From Costus lasius (taxonomy: Eukaryota; Streptophyta; Magnoliopsida; Zingiberales; Costaceae), in the NCBI GenBank assembly GCA_027563935.2, contig CM050454.1:27463501-27527500 (forward strand): a stretch of DNA of 64,000 bases, read 5' to 3'. The notes under the pieces were generated by a model that saw only the letters and a list, made by a program, of their open reading frames with translations, was not told where the DNA came from and made no database searches. Within the stretch, counting starts at the first letter, position 1. Every line of letters begins with the position of its first letter. Of this stretch, positions 47,331 through 59,979 are shown one piece after another. The position numbers were made by a program, and so were the translations under genes.

Positions 47331-49005
47331 TGCAGGGAACCCCTTTCATGAGGGGTGCGAAACCCTAAAGTGGCGCAACATGATAGGCAGCGGATTCAAG
47401 GGTCGAAGAGCATGCATTATATGATCAACTTTCGAAACATGAATAGAGAAGATGCGATTCATACCATAGCCATTTCAAGATGGCGCCTTGGAAGCAAGAG
47501 AACAACGAAGGTCTCCTCCAAATCGTCACACACAAGATGAGCGACGGCTTGCTTCTTGTCATCCCTTGTGCTAGCAAGGATCGTCCAAGATGTCTTTGAT
47601 CGAAAGGAAAGGGATGGAGATATCGATCTCTCTTGGCCGAATCTTCCTCTATGCTTCAAGTTGTCGCTGCACACCAAAGAGTGTCAAGAGGAATGAGTTT
47701 TTTTAGTGACGAGAATAGAGAACCCTCTATTCGAACGTGAGCCATCTCCAAGTGGAGATCATGGTTACTAAAAATAGCAACCACTCATCGCTCCAATGTT
47801 CACGCCAAGTGAACATGTCGCCACGCCTTGAACCATGCGCTCATTTCATGAGCTGGTTCAATTTGGTTCGGTTTAAGAACCAATCAAGCCAAGCAATCAA
47901 GTCTAGATCTCAAATAAACCCTAAGGCTCCAGATCTAACCGTTGATCTCTTGATGCTTCTGATCTCACCGATCTAGCATCTATTCTCTCGATCGAAGCTT
48001 ACCGATCTCAAGCCCTAATCAATCAAACATGATCAGACCAGATCTCACTTACAATCAGAGATCAAATCCCTTTAAACTGAACTTAAACAATTCAGTCCAC
48101 ACGATCTGACTTAAGTAAGCCATATCATCAAATTGTGCGACCCTGAGGGTTTCCTTTAAATGTCGGTAACGATAACTCACGTCATCACGATCAGTGAGGG
48201 GTATCTAGCAATACATCACTGTCTCCCGATATAAAGGAAAGAGTCTTCCAAGACTACACCCAAAATACAGCACAAGCGTGAATCAACTTCACTAAGCATA
48301 CATATTTCCTTTGCCACTGGATGTTCTTATTGGACAAGCGTGTCAAGCTTGTAATTCCAATATGATGAGCATGATTAGATCAGATGATCACAGTCACCCG
48401 GGTATGGCCATACACTTTCTCAATCATCTCATCCAGGGGGCCCTTTAGAACATCGCACTCCTTAAACAAGGAGACGGCAATCCTATGTCTATCACTAGTG
48501 CCCTAACATGACTCAAGCTCACCATCCAAGATAGTCTATAATCATTATGTTTCAAATGATATTGAACTACCTCTAAACAATGACAATCATCATTTAGAAA
48601 ACATAAGTGATCTCAAGTTAGAGGAAATATGCCACTTGTTACAATCAAGGATTATTCACATTGTGACAAGCAACTGAATATCCTAGTAGGGTCTGTCCGG
48701 TACATCCAATGTACCCATGAGTCTACATCTTATTCCATGCTCGAAGCATCCTATAAGATTAGAACACATATTAGTCTTAACCATATCAAGGCTGTCTCAT
48801 GTTCACCAAGATACATCGACTAAGGACATAATAGCATGTCAGCCCAGCTGAACAGCTTTGAGACATTATTCATAAGTATACTTATTGCAGCAGACAAGGT
48901 AACAAACTGAATAATAACCATGCCTTTATAAACACAAGAGTTTATTACATGATACTATTACAATCCCAAGGCCTCAAACATTAGGCTTAAGGGCATACCC
49001 CAACA
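47331..49005 (-). repeat. Fam1-E 5' LTR (right)
   Basis: TGCAGGGAACCCC...ACCCCAACA, next to the inverted primer-binding site on its left and the GCCCA duplication on its right. The hairpins and the mini-exon with donor are the same as in the left LTR. Confidence 0.95.
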
Positions 49006-49634
49006 GCCCAGACGTCGCTTACGGGTTAAGCGTAACTAGTCGATTCCAAAGTAATCCAGGTAAGGCACACTGGATTGCAGTCAAGAACATTTTGAAATAT
49101 CTTCGGAGGACCAAAGATATGTTCTTGATTTATGGAGGTCAGGAAGAACTCAGTATTGAAGGATATACTGACGCTTCATTCCAATCTGACCAGGATGATT
49201 TCCGATCGCAATCAGGCTATGTTTTTAGCTTGAATGGAGGGGCAGCGGTGTGGAAAAGTTTCAAACAGTCAATTGTTGCTGATTCCACAACAGAAACCGA
49301 GTATGTTGCAGCCTCGAAAGAATCCAAGGAGGCAGTCTGGATTCGTAAGTTCGTTCAGGAACTTGGTGTTGTTCCTTCGAGTGCAGATGCATTGGTTATC
49401 TTCTGTGATAACACTGGAGCTATAGCTCAAGCAAAGGAACCACGGTCACACCAGAAGTCCAAGCACATACAGAAAAGGTTTCACTTGATCCGAGAGATCA
49501 TTAATCGTGGCGAGATCAAAATCTGCAAGGTTCATACAGATGACAATCTAGCTAACCCGCTTATTAAGCCTCTGGCGCAGCAGAAGCATGAGAAGCACTG
49601 TAATAATATGGGTTTGAGATTTCTCAACAATTAG
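49006..49634 (+). pseudogene. gag-pol: Fam1-D gag-pol, 3' part (RNase H)
   Basis: Continues the Fam1-D frame after Fam1-E, from PDVAYG through RNase H to TAG at 49632. Catalytic-region motifs are readable (DASFQSD, TEYVAAS, FCDNTGA) but have drifted: EAEY to ETEY, ASEASKE to ASKESKE, ADPLTKP to ANPLIKP. The Asp of NLADPLTK is replaced by Asn, which would affect the last acidic RNase H position. Nothing here frameshifts. Confidence 0.9.
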
Positions 49635-49654
49635 ATTAAGTGCAAGTGGGAGAT

Positions 49655-51320
49655 TGTTGGGGTATGCCCTTAAGGCTAATGTTTGAAGCCTTGGGATTAT
49701 TTCAGTATCATGTTTAAACTCTACGTTTATAAAGGCAATGGTTGTTATTCAGGTTGTTACATCATCTGCTGCAATATGTATACTTCTGAATAATGTCTCA
49801 ATGCTGTTCAGCTTGGCTGACATGCAGTTTTGTCCTTAGTCGAGATATCTTGGTGAACATGAGACAGCCTTGATATGATTAAGAATAATATGTGTTCTAA
49901 TCTTATAGGATGCTTCGAGCATGGAATAAGATGTAGACTCATGGGTACATTGGATGTACTGGACAGACCCTACTTAGGATATTCAATTGCTTGTCACAAT
50001 GTGAATAATCCTTATATGCAAACAAGTGGCATATTTCCTCTGACTTGAGATCACTTGTGTTTCTAAATGATGATTGGCATTGTTTTGAAGTAGTTCGATA
50101 TCATTTGAAACATAATGGTTATAGATTATCTTGGATAATGAGCATGAGTCATGTTAGGGCACTAGTGATAGATATAGGATTGCCGTCTCCTTGATTGGAG
50201 TGTGATGTTCTATAGGGGCCCCCTGGATGAGATGATTGAGAAAGTGTATGGCCATACCCAGATGACTATGATCATCTGATCTAATCATTCTCATCATATT
50301 GGAATTACAGGCTTGACACGCTTGTCCAATAAGAACGTCCAGTGGCAAAGGAAACACATATGCCTAGTGAGTTGGGTTCACACTTGTGCTGTGGTTTGGG
50401 TGTAGTCTTGGAAGACTCTTTCCTTTATATCGGGAGACAGTGATGTGTTGCTAGATACCCCTCACTAATCGTGATAACGTAAGTTATCGTTACCGACATT
50501 TAAAGGAAACCCTTAGGGTCACACAATTTGATGATATGGCTTACTTAAGTCAGATCGTGTGGACTGAATTGTTCTGGTTCAGTTTAAAGGGATTTAATCT
50601 CTGATTGTAAGTGAGATCTGGTCTGATCATGTTTGATTGATTAGGGCTTGAGATCGGTAAGCTTCGATCGAGAGAATTGATGCTAGATCGGTGAGATCAT
50701 GAGCATCAAGAGATTAACGGTTGGATCTTGAACCTTTAGGGTTTATTGTGATCTGAACCAGATGCTTGGCTTAATTGGTCTTTGAACCAAACCGAAATTG
50801 AACCAGCTCATCATGTGAGCGCATGGTTCAAGGGGAGAGCAAAATGCGTTCGGGTAAACCCATGGTCGCATGAACGTTGGTGGTTTGCTATTTTTAGAAG
50901 CCATGAGGCCACGCCTCACGTTCACGCCAAGAGAAGTTTTATTCTTGCCTCTCGCCCCTCTCTCTAGAGGTTCACTCGTTGTGTGTCGCCTTGACGCTTT
51001 GGAGAGGATTTGGCCAAGAAGAAAAAAACATCTCCTTCCCTTCTATTCGATCAGGAGACCTTGGAACCTTGCTAGCACGAGGAGCACTAAGGGAGTAGGC
51101 GCATTGATCACCTTGTGTGCACACCATTTGGAGGAGAAGCGTTTGACTCTCTACTTCCTAGACGCCATCCAAGAAATGGCATCGGTAAGGATCGATTCTC
51201 ATGTATACGAAAATAAAGTTGATCATACTGCATGCATCGATCTAGAAACCTTTTCCGCTGTGTTAAAACCTCTGCATGCGCCTATTAGGGTTTCACCCCC
51301 TCGTGGTAGGGTACCTTTCA
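49655..51320 (+). repeat. Fam1-D 3' LTR (1666 bp)
   Basis: TGTTGGGG...CCTTTCA, preceded by the polypurine tract AAGTGGGAGA and followed by CTAGG. The hairpin here reads CCTTGCTAGCACGAGG (51067-51082), still pairable with one G-U. Two short indels distinguish it from the 5' LTR (near 50946 and 51118). Confidence 0.95.
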
Positions 51321-51325
51321 CTAGG

Positions 51326-52541
51326 ATCATGACAAGTGTAGGGCTAGGATGAGGAGGTTTGAGATAAGGAAAGTCTCCAAGACATTTCCATAATTCTCAT
51401 TCAACCTTACCTTTTGTTCCCACGCCTTTCCTTGTGCGCCAAGGCCTTGCCTTGCGCCTCAAGCAATGCCATAGAGGCATGCATTCCATCCTAGGAAGAG
51501 AGAGGGAGGCGCCCTTTACTTCCATAATGAAGCAAAGGCGCCAACATGACCCCATTATGCCCCTAGGCGCCTAATGGTTCATGTTTCTCCCCATTATACC
51601 CATTTAGCCTCTCATCTCTTCATGAGAACTTGTTATTGGGCCTCATTGGATAATGAGTTAGCCCAAACATCATTGCATAGGTTGATTAAGCACTTGGATC
51701 CAATCCAATGCAACCCTAATCCAAATGTGACCAACCATGGTCAAATACGGGTCAACCTGCCAAAAAATGAAGTTTGGCTCCAATAACATTCTTCCATCTC
51801 ATTAGGCCCATTGGCGCTGATGAAATCTCCCAATTAGATCCGAGTTATCCAATAACTCGATCATAAGGCTTCCCGATCAATACGAGAACTCAAGTATCAA
51901 GGTGTGCGACCCTGTAGGTTCCTCTGACGCTGGCAGTGCTGACCAAAGGTCATCACAAGCAGTGAGTGGCACCTAGCAGTGCATCACTGCTACCCAGGTC
52001 GTTGGAATGGATATCGACATCAACATCCCCATCATCACAACTAGGTACAGATGCATTACAGTCTCTTTGCCGTACTGATATCCGATTGGACAAGTGTGTC
52101 ACCACTTGCTTTCATCCAATCACATGGCTATGACTAAAACAGGTTCTCACCTGGGTAGGGCCATACACTCTCAGTCATAGAACCATAAAGGAGCTCCATG
52201 GATATCATACTTCCTTAGGGAAGGGGCAAATCCTATGTCTGTCCATTGATCTTCTCATATGGGTCGTGACATGCTCAATAACAACCGTTATGACCTCCCA
52301 GCTACGGCAAGGTGTTAGGCTGTATCAAAGCAAGTCCCTAACCATATAGAATGATTAATGACCTCAAGTCAAGGGATCAATGCATCTCCTGTCACTTGTG
52401 AGGATAACTCATGACACCAAGTCATAGCCTCATAGCGGGTCTATCCAGTATATCCCCAATGATATACCCATGTGTCTGCGTTAGCACCACGTGCCTAACC
52501 AGCCCACATACCAGTCTCACAAGTACCATAGCTGTCCCATA
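51326..52541 (-). repeat. Fam2-Z 3' LTR, part 2
   Basis: Middle of the LTR, from after the CTAGG duplication to CCATA (52537-52541), where Fam1-F inserted. Similar to 27847-29783 of Fam2-Y. No gene here. Confidence 0.88.
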
Positions 52542-54236
52542 TGTAAGGGACCCCTTTCGAGAGGGAGGCGAAACCCAGCATGGCGCATATAAGGGAATAT
52601 AGCAGCGGAAGGGGGTTTCAAGAGTCGCAAAGCATGTATAAGATGATCAACTTTGAAAGCTTAAACAAATAGGATGTGATTCATACCATGGCCATCGATT
52701 GGATGGCGCCTTGGAAGCAAAGACCAAAGAAGATCTTCTCCAAATCGTCACACACAAGATGAAGATGCGCTTCTTCTTGTCGTCCCTTGTGCTAGCAAGG
52801 ATCGTCCAAGTATCCTTGATCGAATGGAAAGGGAAAGAGAAAAATTTCTTGCTTGGCGAAAACTCTCCCAATGTCGTCCACTTCTTCTTCACGAGAGAAT
52901 GCCCCAAGAGCAAAGTCAAGCGACGACAATAGAGCGAGAGGGAGGCGTGAAGAGAGACCACAAGAATCGTGGTCACGTAAGTGACATGCTTTCTAAAAAT
53001 AGAAAGCCACTCTTCCATATGCGATCATGGGTTTACCCCAATCGCAAACCTCTCTTAAATTGAACCACACGCTCAACCAATGACCTAGTTCAATTCGGTT
53101 TGGTCCAAGACCAATTAACCCAAGCAATATGGTCTAGATCTCAATTAAACCCTAAGGCTCCAGATCTAACCGTTCATCTCCTGATGCTCCTGATCTCACC
53201 GATCGAGCATCCATTCTCTCGATCGAAGCTTACCGATCTCAAGCCCTAATCAATCAAACATGATCAGACCAGATCTCACTTACAATCAGAGATTAAATCC
53301 CTTTAAACTGAACCCAAACAATTCAGTCCACACGATCTGACTTAAGTAAGCCATATCATCAAATTGTGTGACCCTGAGGGTTTCCTCTAAATGTCGGTAA
53401 CGATAATTCTCATTATCACGATCAGTGAGGGGTATCTAGCAACACATCACTGTCTCCCGATAAAAAGGAAAGAGTCTTCCAAGACTACACCCAAAATACA
53501 GCACAAGTGTGAATCCAATTCACAAGGCATGCAAATTTCCTTTGCCACTGGATGTTCTTATTGGACAAGCCTGTCAAGCTTGTAACTCCAATATGATGAG
53601 CATGATTAGATCAGATGAACACAGTCATCTGGGTATGGCCATACACTCTCTCAATCATCTCATCCAGGGGGCCCCTTTAGAACATCACACTCCTTAAACA
53701 AGGAGACGGCAATCCTATGTCTATCACTAGTGCCCTAACCTGATTCAAGCTCACCATCCAAGATAGTCTATAATCATTATGTTTCAAATGATATTGAACT
53801 ATCTCAAAACAATGACAATCATCATTTAGAAAACACAAGTGATCTCAAGTCAGAGGAAATGTGCCACTTGTCACATTCAAGGAATATTCACATTGTGACA
53901 AACAATTGAACATCCTAGTAGGGTCTGTCCAGTACATCCCATGTACCCATGAGTCTACATCTTATTCCATGCTCGAAGCATCCTATAAGATCAGAACACA
54001 TATTAGTCTCAAACATATCAAGGCTGTCTCATGTTCACCAAGATATCTCGACTAAGGACTTATAGCATATCAGCCTAGCTGAACAGCTTTGAGACATTAT
54101 TCAGAAGAACATATATTGCAGCAGACAATGTAGCTAACTGAATAACAACCATGCCTTTATAAACATAACAGTTTATTACATGATACAGATACATTCCCAT
54201 GGCCTCAAACATTAGCCTTAAGGGCATACCCCAACA
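52542..54236 (-). repeat. Fam1-F 3' LTR (left)
   Basis: TGTAAGGGACCCC...ACCCCAACA, then the polypurine tract complement. Tail structures are GCTTTCTA/TAGAAAGC (52989-53008), hairpin CCTTGTGCTAGCAAGG (52785-52800) and the mini-exon ATG-GCC-ATG with GTATGA on the minus strand. Confidence 0.95.
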
Positions 54237-54256
54237 ATCTCCCACTTGCACTTAAT

Positions 54257-57200
54257 CTAATGGTTGAGAAATCTCAAAACCATATTATTACAGTGCTTCT
54301 CATGCTTCTGCTGCGCCAGAGGCTTGGTAAGCGGGTCTGCCAGATTGTCATCTGTATGTACCTTGCAGATTTTGATCTCGCCACGATCTATGATCTCCCT
54401 GATCAAATGAAACCGTCTCTGTATGTGCTTGGACTTCTGGTGCGACCGTGGTTCCTTTGCTTGTGCGATTGCTCCAGTGTTATCACAGAAGATAACCAAA
54501 GGATCTGCACTCGAAGGAACGACACCAAGTTCTCTCACGAACTTACAAATCCACACTGCCTCCTTGGATGCTTCCGAGGCTGCAACATACTCGGCTTCTG
54601 TTGTGGAATCAGCAACAGTTGACTGTTTGAAACTCTTCCACACCACTGCACCTCCATTCAAGCTAAAAACATAGCCTGATTGCGATCGGAAATCATCCTG
54701 GTCCGACTGGAACGAAGCGTCAGTATATCCCTCTATACTGAGTTCTTCCTGACCACCATATATCAAGAACATATCTTTGGTCCTCCGCAGATATTTTAAA
54801 ATGTTCTTGACTGCAATCCAGTGCGCCATACCTGGATTACCTTGGAAACGACTGGTCACGCTTAACCCGTAAGCAACGTCTGGGCGAGTACACAACATCG
54901 CATACATAATGGATCCAATAGCCGAAGCATAAGGCGTATTGTCCATTTCATCTTTCTCAGTCTGTGTTTGTGGACACTGACTCTTCGAAAGATTCAGACC
55001 ATGTCTGACTGGAAGATATCCTCGTTTAGAATTCTCTAAATGAAATCTCTCCAGGACTTTATCGATGTAAGTACTCTGGCACAGCCCGAGAAGCCTCTTA
55101 GATCTATCCCTGTAGATCTTCACACCTAACACATAGGCTGCTTCTCCTAAATCTTTCATCTGGAAACATTTCCTCAGCCATGCTTTCACAGCATGCATTT
55201 CAGGAATGTCATTTCCAATGATCAAGATGTCATCGACGTAGAGGACTAGAAAAGTAATCACGCTCCCACTAAACCTCTTATATACACACGGGTCATCCTC
55301 GTTCTTGATGAAACCAAATTCACTGATTGATTCATCAAAACGAATATTCCAGCTTCTAGATGCTTGCTTAAGTCCATAAATGGACTTCTTTAACTTGCAT
55401 ATCTTATGACGATCTGCTGGATTAGTGAAACCTTCTGGTTGTGTCATGTACACATCCTCATCCAGATTTCCATTAAGGAAAGCTGTTTTCACATCCATCT
55501 GCCAGATCTCATAATCATAGTATGCAGCTATCGCGAAAAGAATCCGAATAGACTAAAACATGGCTACAGGTGAGAAAGTTTCATCATAATCTATCCCGTA
55601 GATTTGTTTGAAACCTTTCGCAACTAGCCTGCCTTTATAGGTAACCACGTTACCATCCATGTCAATCTTCTTCTTGAAGATCCATTTACAGCCTATAGGG
55701 ATTACTCCCGGAGGCGGATCAACCAAATCCCAAACTTGGTTATCTGACATGGAGTCCATCTCGGCGCGCATAGCTTCAAGCCATCTCGCTGACTCCGGTC
55801 CACTGACCGCATCCGCATAAGTAAGGGGTTCATCATTATCAATGATGTAGACTCCGTCATAGCGCTCAGGCTGTCGACGAATCCTTCCCGATCTTCGCGG
55901 TTCCCGTGATATTTGAGCCTCAGGTTGTTCAATATCCTGATCTACCGGCTCAGGCTCATCCAACTGTGCTTGACTACTTTGTCCTTCCTCTGGATTCTCA
56001 TCCAGCATTATTTCTCTCCCACTGGCCTCTTGCAGAAGAAACTCCTTCTCAAGAAATATGGCCGTCCGAGCAACAAAAACCTTGTTCTCCTTGGGATCGA
56101 AGAAATAATAACCCTTAGTTTCCTTAGGGTAACCGACAAAGATACATTTGTCAGATCTGCTCTCTAGTTTCCCAGAGGCGAGCTTTTTAACATAAGCCTC
56201 GCAGCCCCAGATCCTGATAAATGTCAAGCTCGGCTGTTTCCCATACCATAACTCATATGGAGTCTTAGAAACTGCCTTGGATGGCACTCGGTTTAGTACC
56301 TTTGCAGCTGTTTCCAGTGCAAAACCCCAAAAGGAGTAAGGTAGATTAGCCTGACTCATCATAGAACGAACCATGTCAAGTAACGTTCTATTTCTCCTTT
56401 CGGACACACCATTCCATTGCGGTGTTCCTGGCGGAGTGAGCTGTGAGATAATCCCACACTCCTTTAGATAGTCAGTAAACGTATGACTTAGGTATTCTCC
56501 ACCTCGATCTGAGCGAAGTGCCTTGATATTTCGGCCTAGCTGATTTTGTACTTCATTTTTGAACTCTTTGAACTTGTCAAAAGATTCACTCTTATGTCTC
56601 ATCAGATAGACATAGCCATACCTACTGAAATCATCAGTAAAGGTAATGAAGTACTGATAGCCACCTCTGGCATGTTTACTAAATGGCCCACACACATCAG
56701 TGTGTATAAGGTCAAGTAAACCTGAAGCCCTTTGACCTTTATGAGGAAAAGGTGACTTCGTCATTTTACCCATCAAACAAGCTTTGCATGTATCAATCTC
56801 CTTATAGGAGAATGATCCCAGCAGTCCATGATCATGCAACCGCTTAATGCGTTTCTCGTTAATATGGCCTAAACGACTATGCCATAGCAAGGTGCTGTCA
56901 TCAGCATACTTGGCTTTCTTAATATCAATTTGCTGTATTGAACATTCCATGTCCAACATGAATAATCCATTGTTAATTGAACCAGTTGCATAAACAATAT
57001 TATCTAAAGATAAAACACACTTTGAAATATTGCATTCAAAGGAAAATCCCTTCCTGACAAGAGCAGGAATGGAGATAATATTTTTAGTAATACTGGGAAC
57101 AAAGTAACAATTGTCTAGTTCCAATACAATGCCAGATGGTAAAGAAATGAAGTAGTCTCCTACAGCAACAGCAGCAACCCGTGCTCCGTTTCCAACGCGT

Positions 57201-58138
57201 AGGTCCACCTCATGCTGTCCCACCTGCCTTCTTCTCTTGAGTTCCTGTACATTTGAACAAATGTGAACTCCACATGCAGTGTCCAACACCCATGATATAG
57301 AAGAAGAAAACATGACATCAGTCACGAATATACCTGAGCCAGAAGCGAAGCTTCCCCTCTTATCTCCTTGGAGCGCTTTACAGTCCTTCTTCCAGTGACC
57401 CAGCTGGCCACAGTGGAAACACCTGTATTCCTTGGACCGCTTGACCTTTTGCTTCAAAGCCTTGCTGTAGCTTTTGACCGGGGCCTTGCCCTTCTTCCCC
57501 TTCTTCTTGTTCCTCGAAGGAACCATTAAGACAGAGGTCGAAGGCTTACCCTTCAGAGTCTCCTCAGTGGTCAAGAGCATATTCAGCAGCTCTGCCGGAG
57601 TACAATCGATTTTGTTCATATTAAAATTAATAATGAACGCGTCGAATGAAGGCGGGAGAGACTGCAGAATAATGTCCACAGCAAGCTCCTGGTTGATGGT
57701 GTGCCCCAGTTTCTCCAGAGCTTCCTTGTGCCCAATCATCTTGAGCACGTGAGCTCCCACTGGGCTCCCTTCAGCCAGTTTGCTCTGAAAGAAGAGCTTC
57801 GTCAAATTGTAGCGCTCTGTCCTCGCCTGTGCAGCATACAGCATCTTGAGGTTCGCTATAATCTCTATAGCCGACATATCCTCATGCTGACGCTGCAGCG
57901 GTGGCGTCATAGACGCTAGCATCAGGCAAGCGACATCAATGCTATCATTGACGTGCTTTTCGTAGGCTTCTCGAACCGCCCTTGCGGCGTTCGGAGCGGG
58001 CTGCGGCGGTATCGCCGTCTCGAGGACATACAGTTTCCTCTCTGCCTTAAGAACAATCTTAAGGTGTCCAAACCAGTCAGAGAAGTTCGGCCCAGCAAAC
58101 TTCTCCCTTTCCAGTAGGGATCGCACATTGAAGTTCAT
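54257..58138 (-). pseudogene. gag-pol: Fam1-F gag-pol, single nonsense codon in RT
   Basis: ATG at 58136-58138 (minus strand). 861 codons are open through Gag, zinc knuckle, protease (LDTACG), integrase and the start of RT, to TAG at 55553-55555. The sisters have AAG (Lys) at this site, residue 862 of Fam1-C. The frame continues beyond the stop through MDVKTAFLNG, YVDD and RNase H to the normal TAG at 54257. One A-to-T transversion therefore separates this copy from a full frame. As read, the truncated product could supply Gag, protease and integrase but not RT. Confidence 0.94.
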
Positions 58139-59979
58139 GGTGTTCGTTGCTGCAGGTATCTACAACAATGCAAGAACAGCAAGGTCAGTATCAATGTATA
58201 AGAATCAATCAGGACTTAAGAAAGATTCTTTTTCTCACTATTTTATCAGGCTTGAAAAATCCAACAAAACAGCCCGAAAGAGTAGAACTCTTTTAGTGAG
58301 ATGGGATCCGGATTTCATACTTGGTCTCCGCGTCCCGCTCAGGCGAGATAAGATGCACAGAGAGTACAAGCACTAATCTCCGGTAGGCAGTCCCTGCCGA
58401 TCGCCAACCCGTGCGATTCCCCTTCATCTGGGCAATCCAGCAGACTGTGCCAACTGAGTTGGTACAACACAGTCTCTGACCCCACAGATGGCTGCCTCCA
58501 TGTGCTACCATATGCGCCACATATGTAGGCTACACGGTCAAGCTGACCCGACCTACTCCCTGGACCACCATGTGTTATGCTGAGCAACGAGAAGGGATAA
58601 ATCCCTACTCTGTAACACACAGGTGTAATCCTGCACCCTCTGAAGATAGATGGACGTGCCCACTGAGTGGGTACAACACGGCTCCAACGATAATCAGAAC
58701 AGTGAGGTTTCGCGTCAGAAGGCTTACGAGCTTGATATTTTAGCGTTGGATTTTAACGGTCTTTTATCTTCTTCACTATCATGCAATTCCTATGGTGATA
58801 GCAGAAGATAAACTTAATCATGCAATTCTAATATTTAAACAATAAATAAAAGAAAGCATGAATCTTATGTGGTAAAAGCCCATAGCCCTAGTGAGACCTT
58901 AACCTAACTTAAGTCTTCACTTGCTCTTCATGGGTCTTTTGCTACTCATCTGGCCCAAACCAGGGCCCAAGCGCCCACTGCAGCTCAGGTGCGCCCACCA
59001 GGGAAAATGCGCCAGGTCCTAGGGTCGAACCCTAGACCTCCCACCTGGTCTAGCCACAAGCTGCAAGCGCCTCTGCCAAGTGTGCTCTGTGCTCTTGTCT
59101 AATTAAATTACAAATTTAACTATCTAGACAAGATTGACACGCAGGTCAATTACATTTTATAAATTAAAGCAATGTGATGCGCAGATCACAATAGTTAATT
59201 TACAATTTTTTTTTAAATCCCAGGCACGCAGGCCCCAGCACAGCACACAATTAATATGAGCAGCCCACATAAGACTAAATAGACAAACATATGCATCCAA
59301 TCAGCAATCATGTGATCCATTACATAAATTAAAATTTTCGAAAACCCCATGGGATCAATTTTAATTTCCTTATTCGCCCTTACTACCTTACAACGGTCCA
59401 TTACTAGGGATCCACTCATCCAACCTAGTCAGATCCACTGCCCTTGCATGCACCAAGTCCTAACTGACTTGAGTCGACCATAAGGTCAACTATGCATGCG
59501 CCAGGGCTGAACAACCACAATGAGGTCTGGCAAGCGGGTGTGACCCCGGGCCTAACTCATGTGTGTTCATTAGTTGTCTCAATCAGACATCGCTACACAC
59601 CTGTCTGCAGTCGACCTATAGCCACCATAGGCTTGCGCCAAGGTGCTATCTGGTCGACCCATTCAGGCTGTCAGATGGTCTGATCAGACTGTTGGATCTA
59701 ACCTAGGGGATGACTTCAACCCTAGTAACCCGTCTAAGGGTTTACAGCAAGGTCTTAGATCTAGTGTTAATCGCGCAAGTGTTCAAGTTTTGTACAAACC
59801 AAGTAAGATGCGCCAACATACAACATACATGCGCAAATGAAACAAAAACAAGTTTCGGCATGATATAATTTAACATGTGAATTTACGCATGTTATAGATC
59901 TAAGCACATATCGGCATTCATGGATCACAACACCAAAGCAATCATATAAACATGCGTTTAACCATGCTCTGATACCAAT
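58139..59979 (-). other. Fam1-F leader region and primer-binding site
   Basis: Primer-binding site at 59966-59977. The candidate acceptor ends at 58160 and the LTR donor lies at 60123-60124, giving a 1965-nt candidate intron. The mini-exon ATG-GCC-ATG is at 60125-60133. The tRNA-like block and both palindromic hairpins are present; the shorter leader frame here is 93 codons (58339-58620). Confidence 0.8.

Larger units (their letters stand above)
39930..49005 (-). mobile_element. Fam1-E, Ty1/copia retrotransposon inside the pol of Fam1-D
   Basis: Complete 9076-bp minus-strand element with LTRs of 1676 and 1675 bp. The target duplication is GCCCA (39925-39929 and 49006-49010), inside the RNase H-proximal coding region of Fam1-D. 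I count about 14 LTR substitutions and one indel in a T run (0.84%, near 0.32 My at an assumed 1.3e-8). That is younger than its host Fam1-D, as it must be. Gag-pol has one nonsense codon and one single-base deletion. Confidence 0.96.
31454..51320 (+). mobile_element. Fam1-D, Ty1/copia retrotransposon with nested solo LTR and Fam1-E
   Basis: Complete plus-strand element in the Fam2-Z LTR. The target duplication is CTAGG (31449-31453 and 51321-51325). Its 5' LTR was hit by solo LTR Fam1-S and its pol by Fam1-E. With those removed the element is about 9.06 kb. I count about 20 LTR-LTR substitutions plus small indels (near 1.2%, about 0.46 My at an assumed 1.3e-8). It is the oldest dated copy, consistent with carrying two insertions. 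Its gag differs most from the other copies. Confidence 0.96.
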
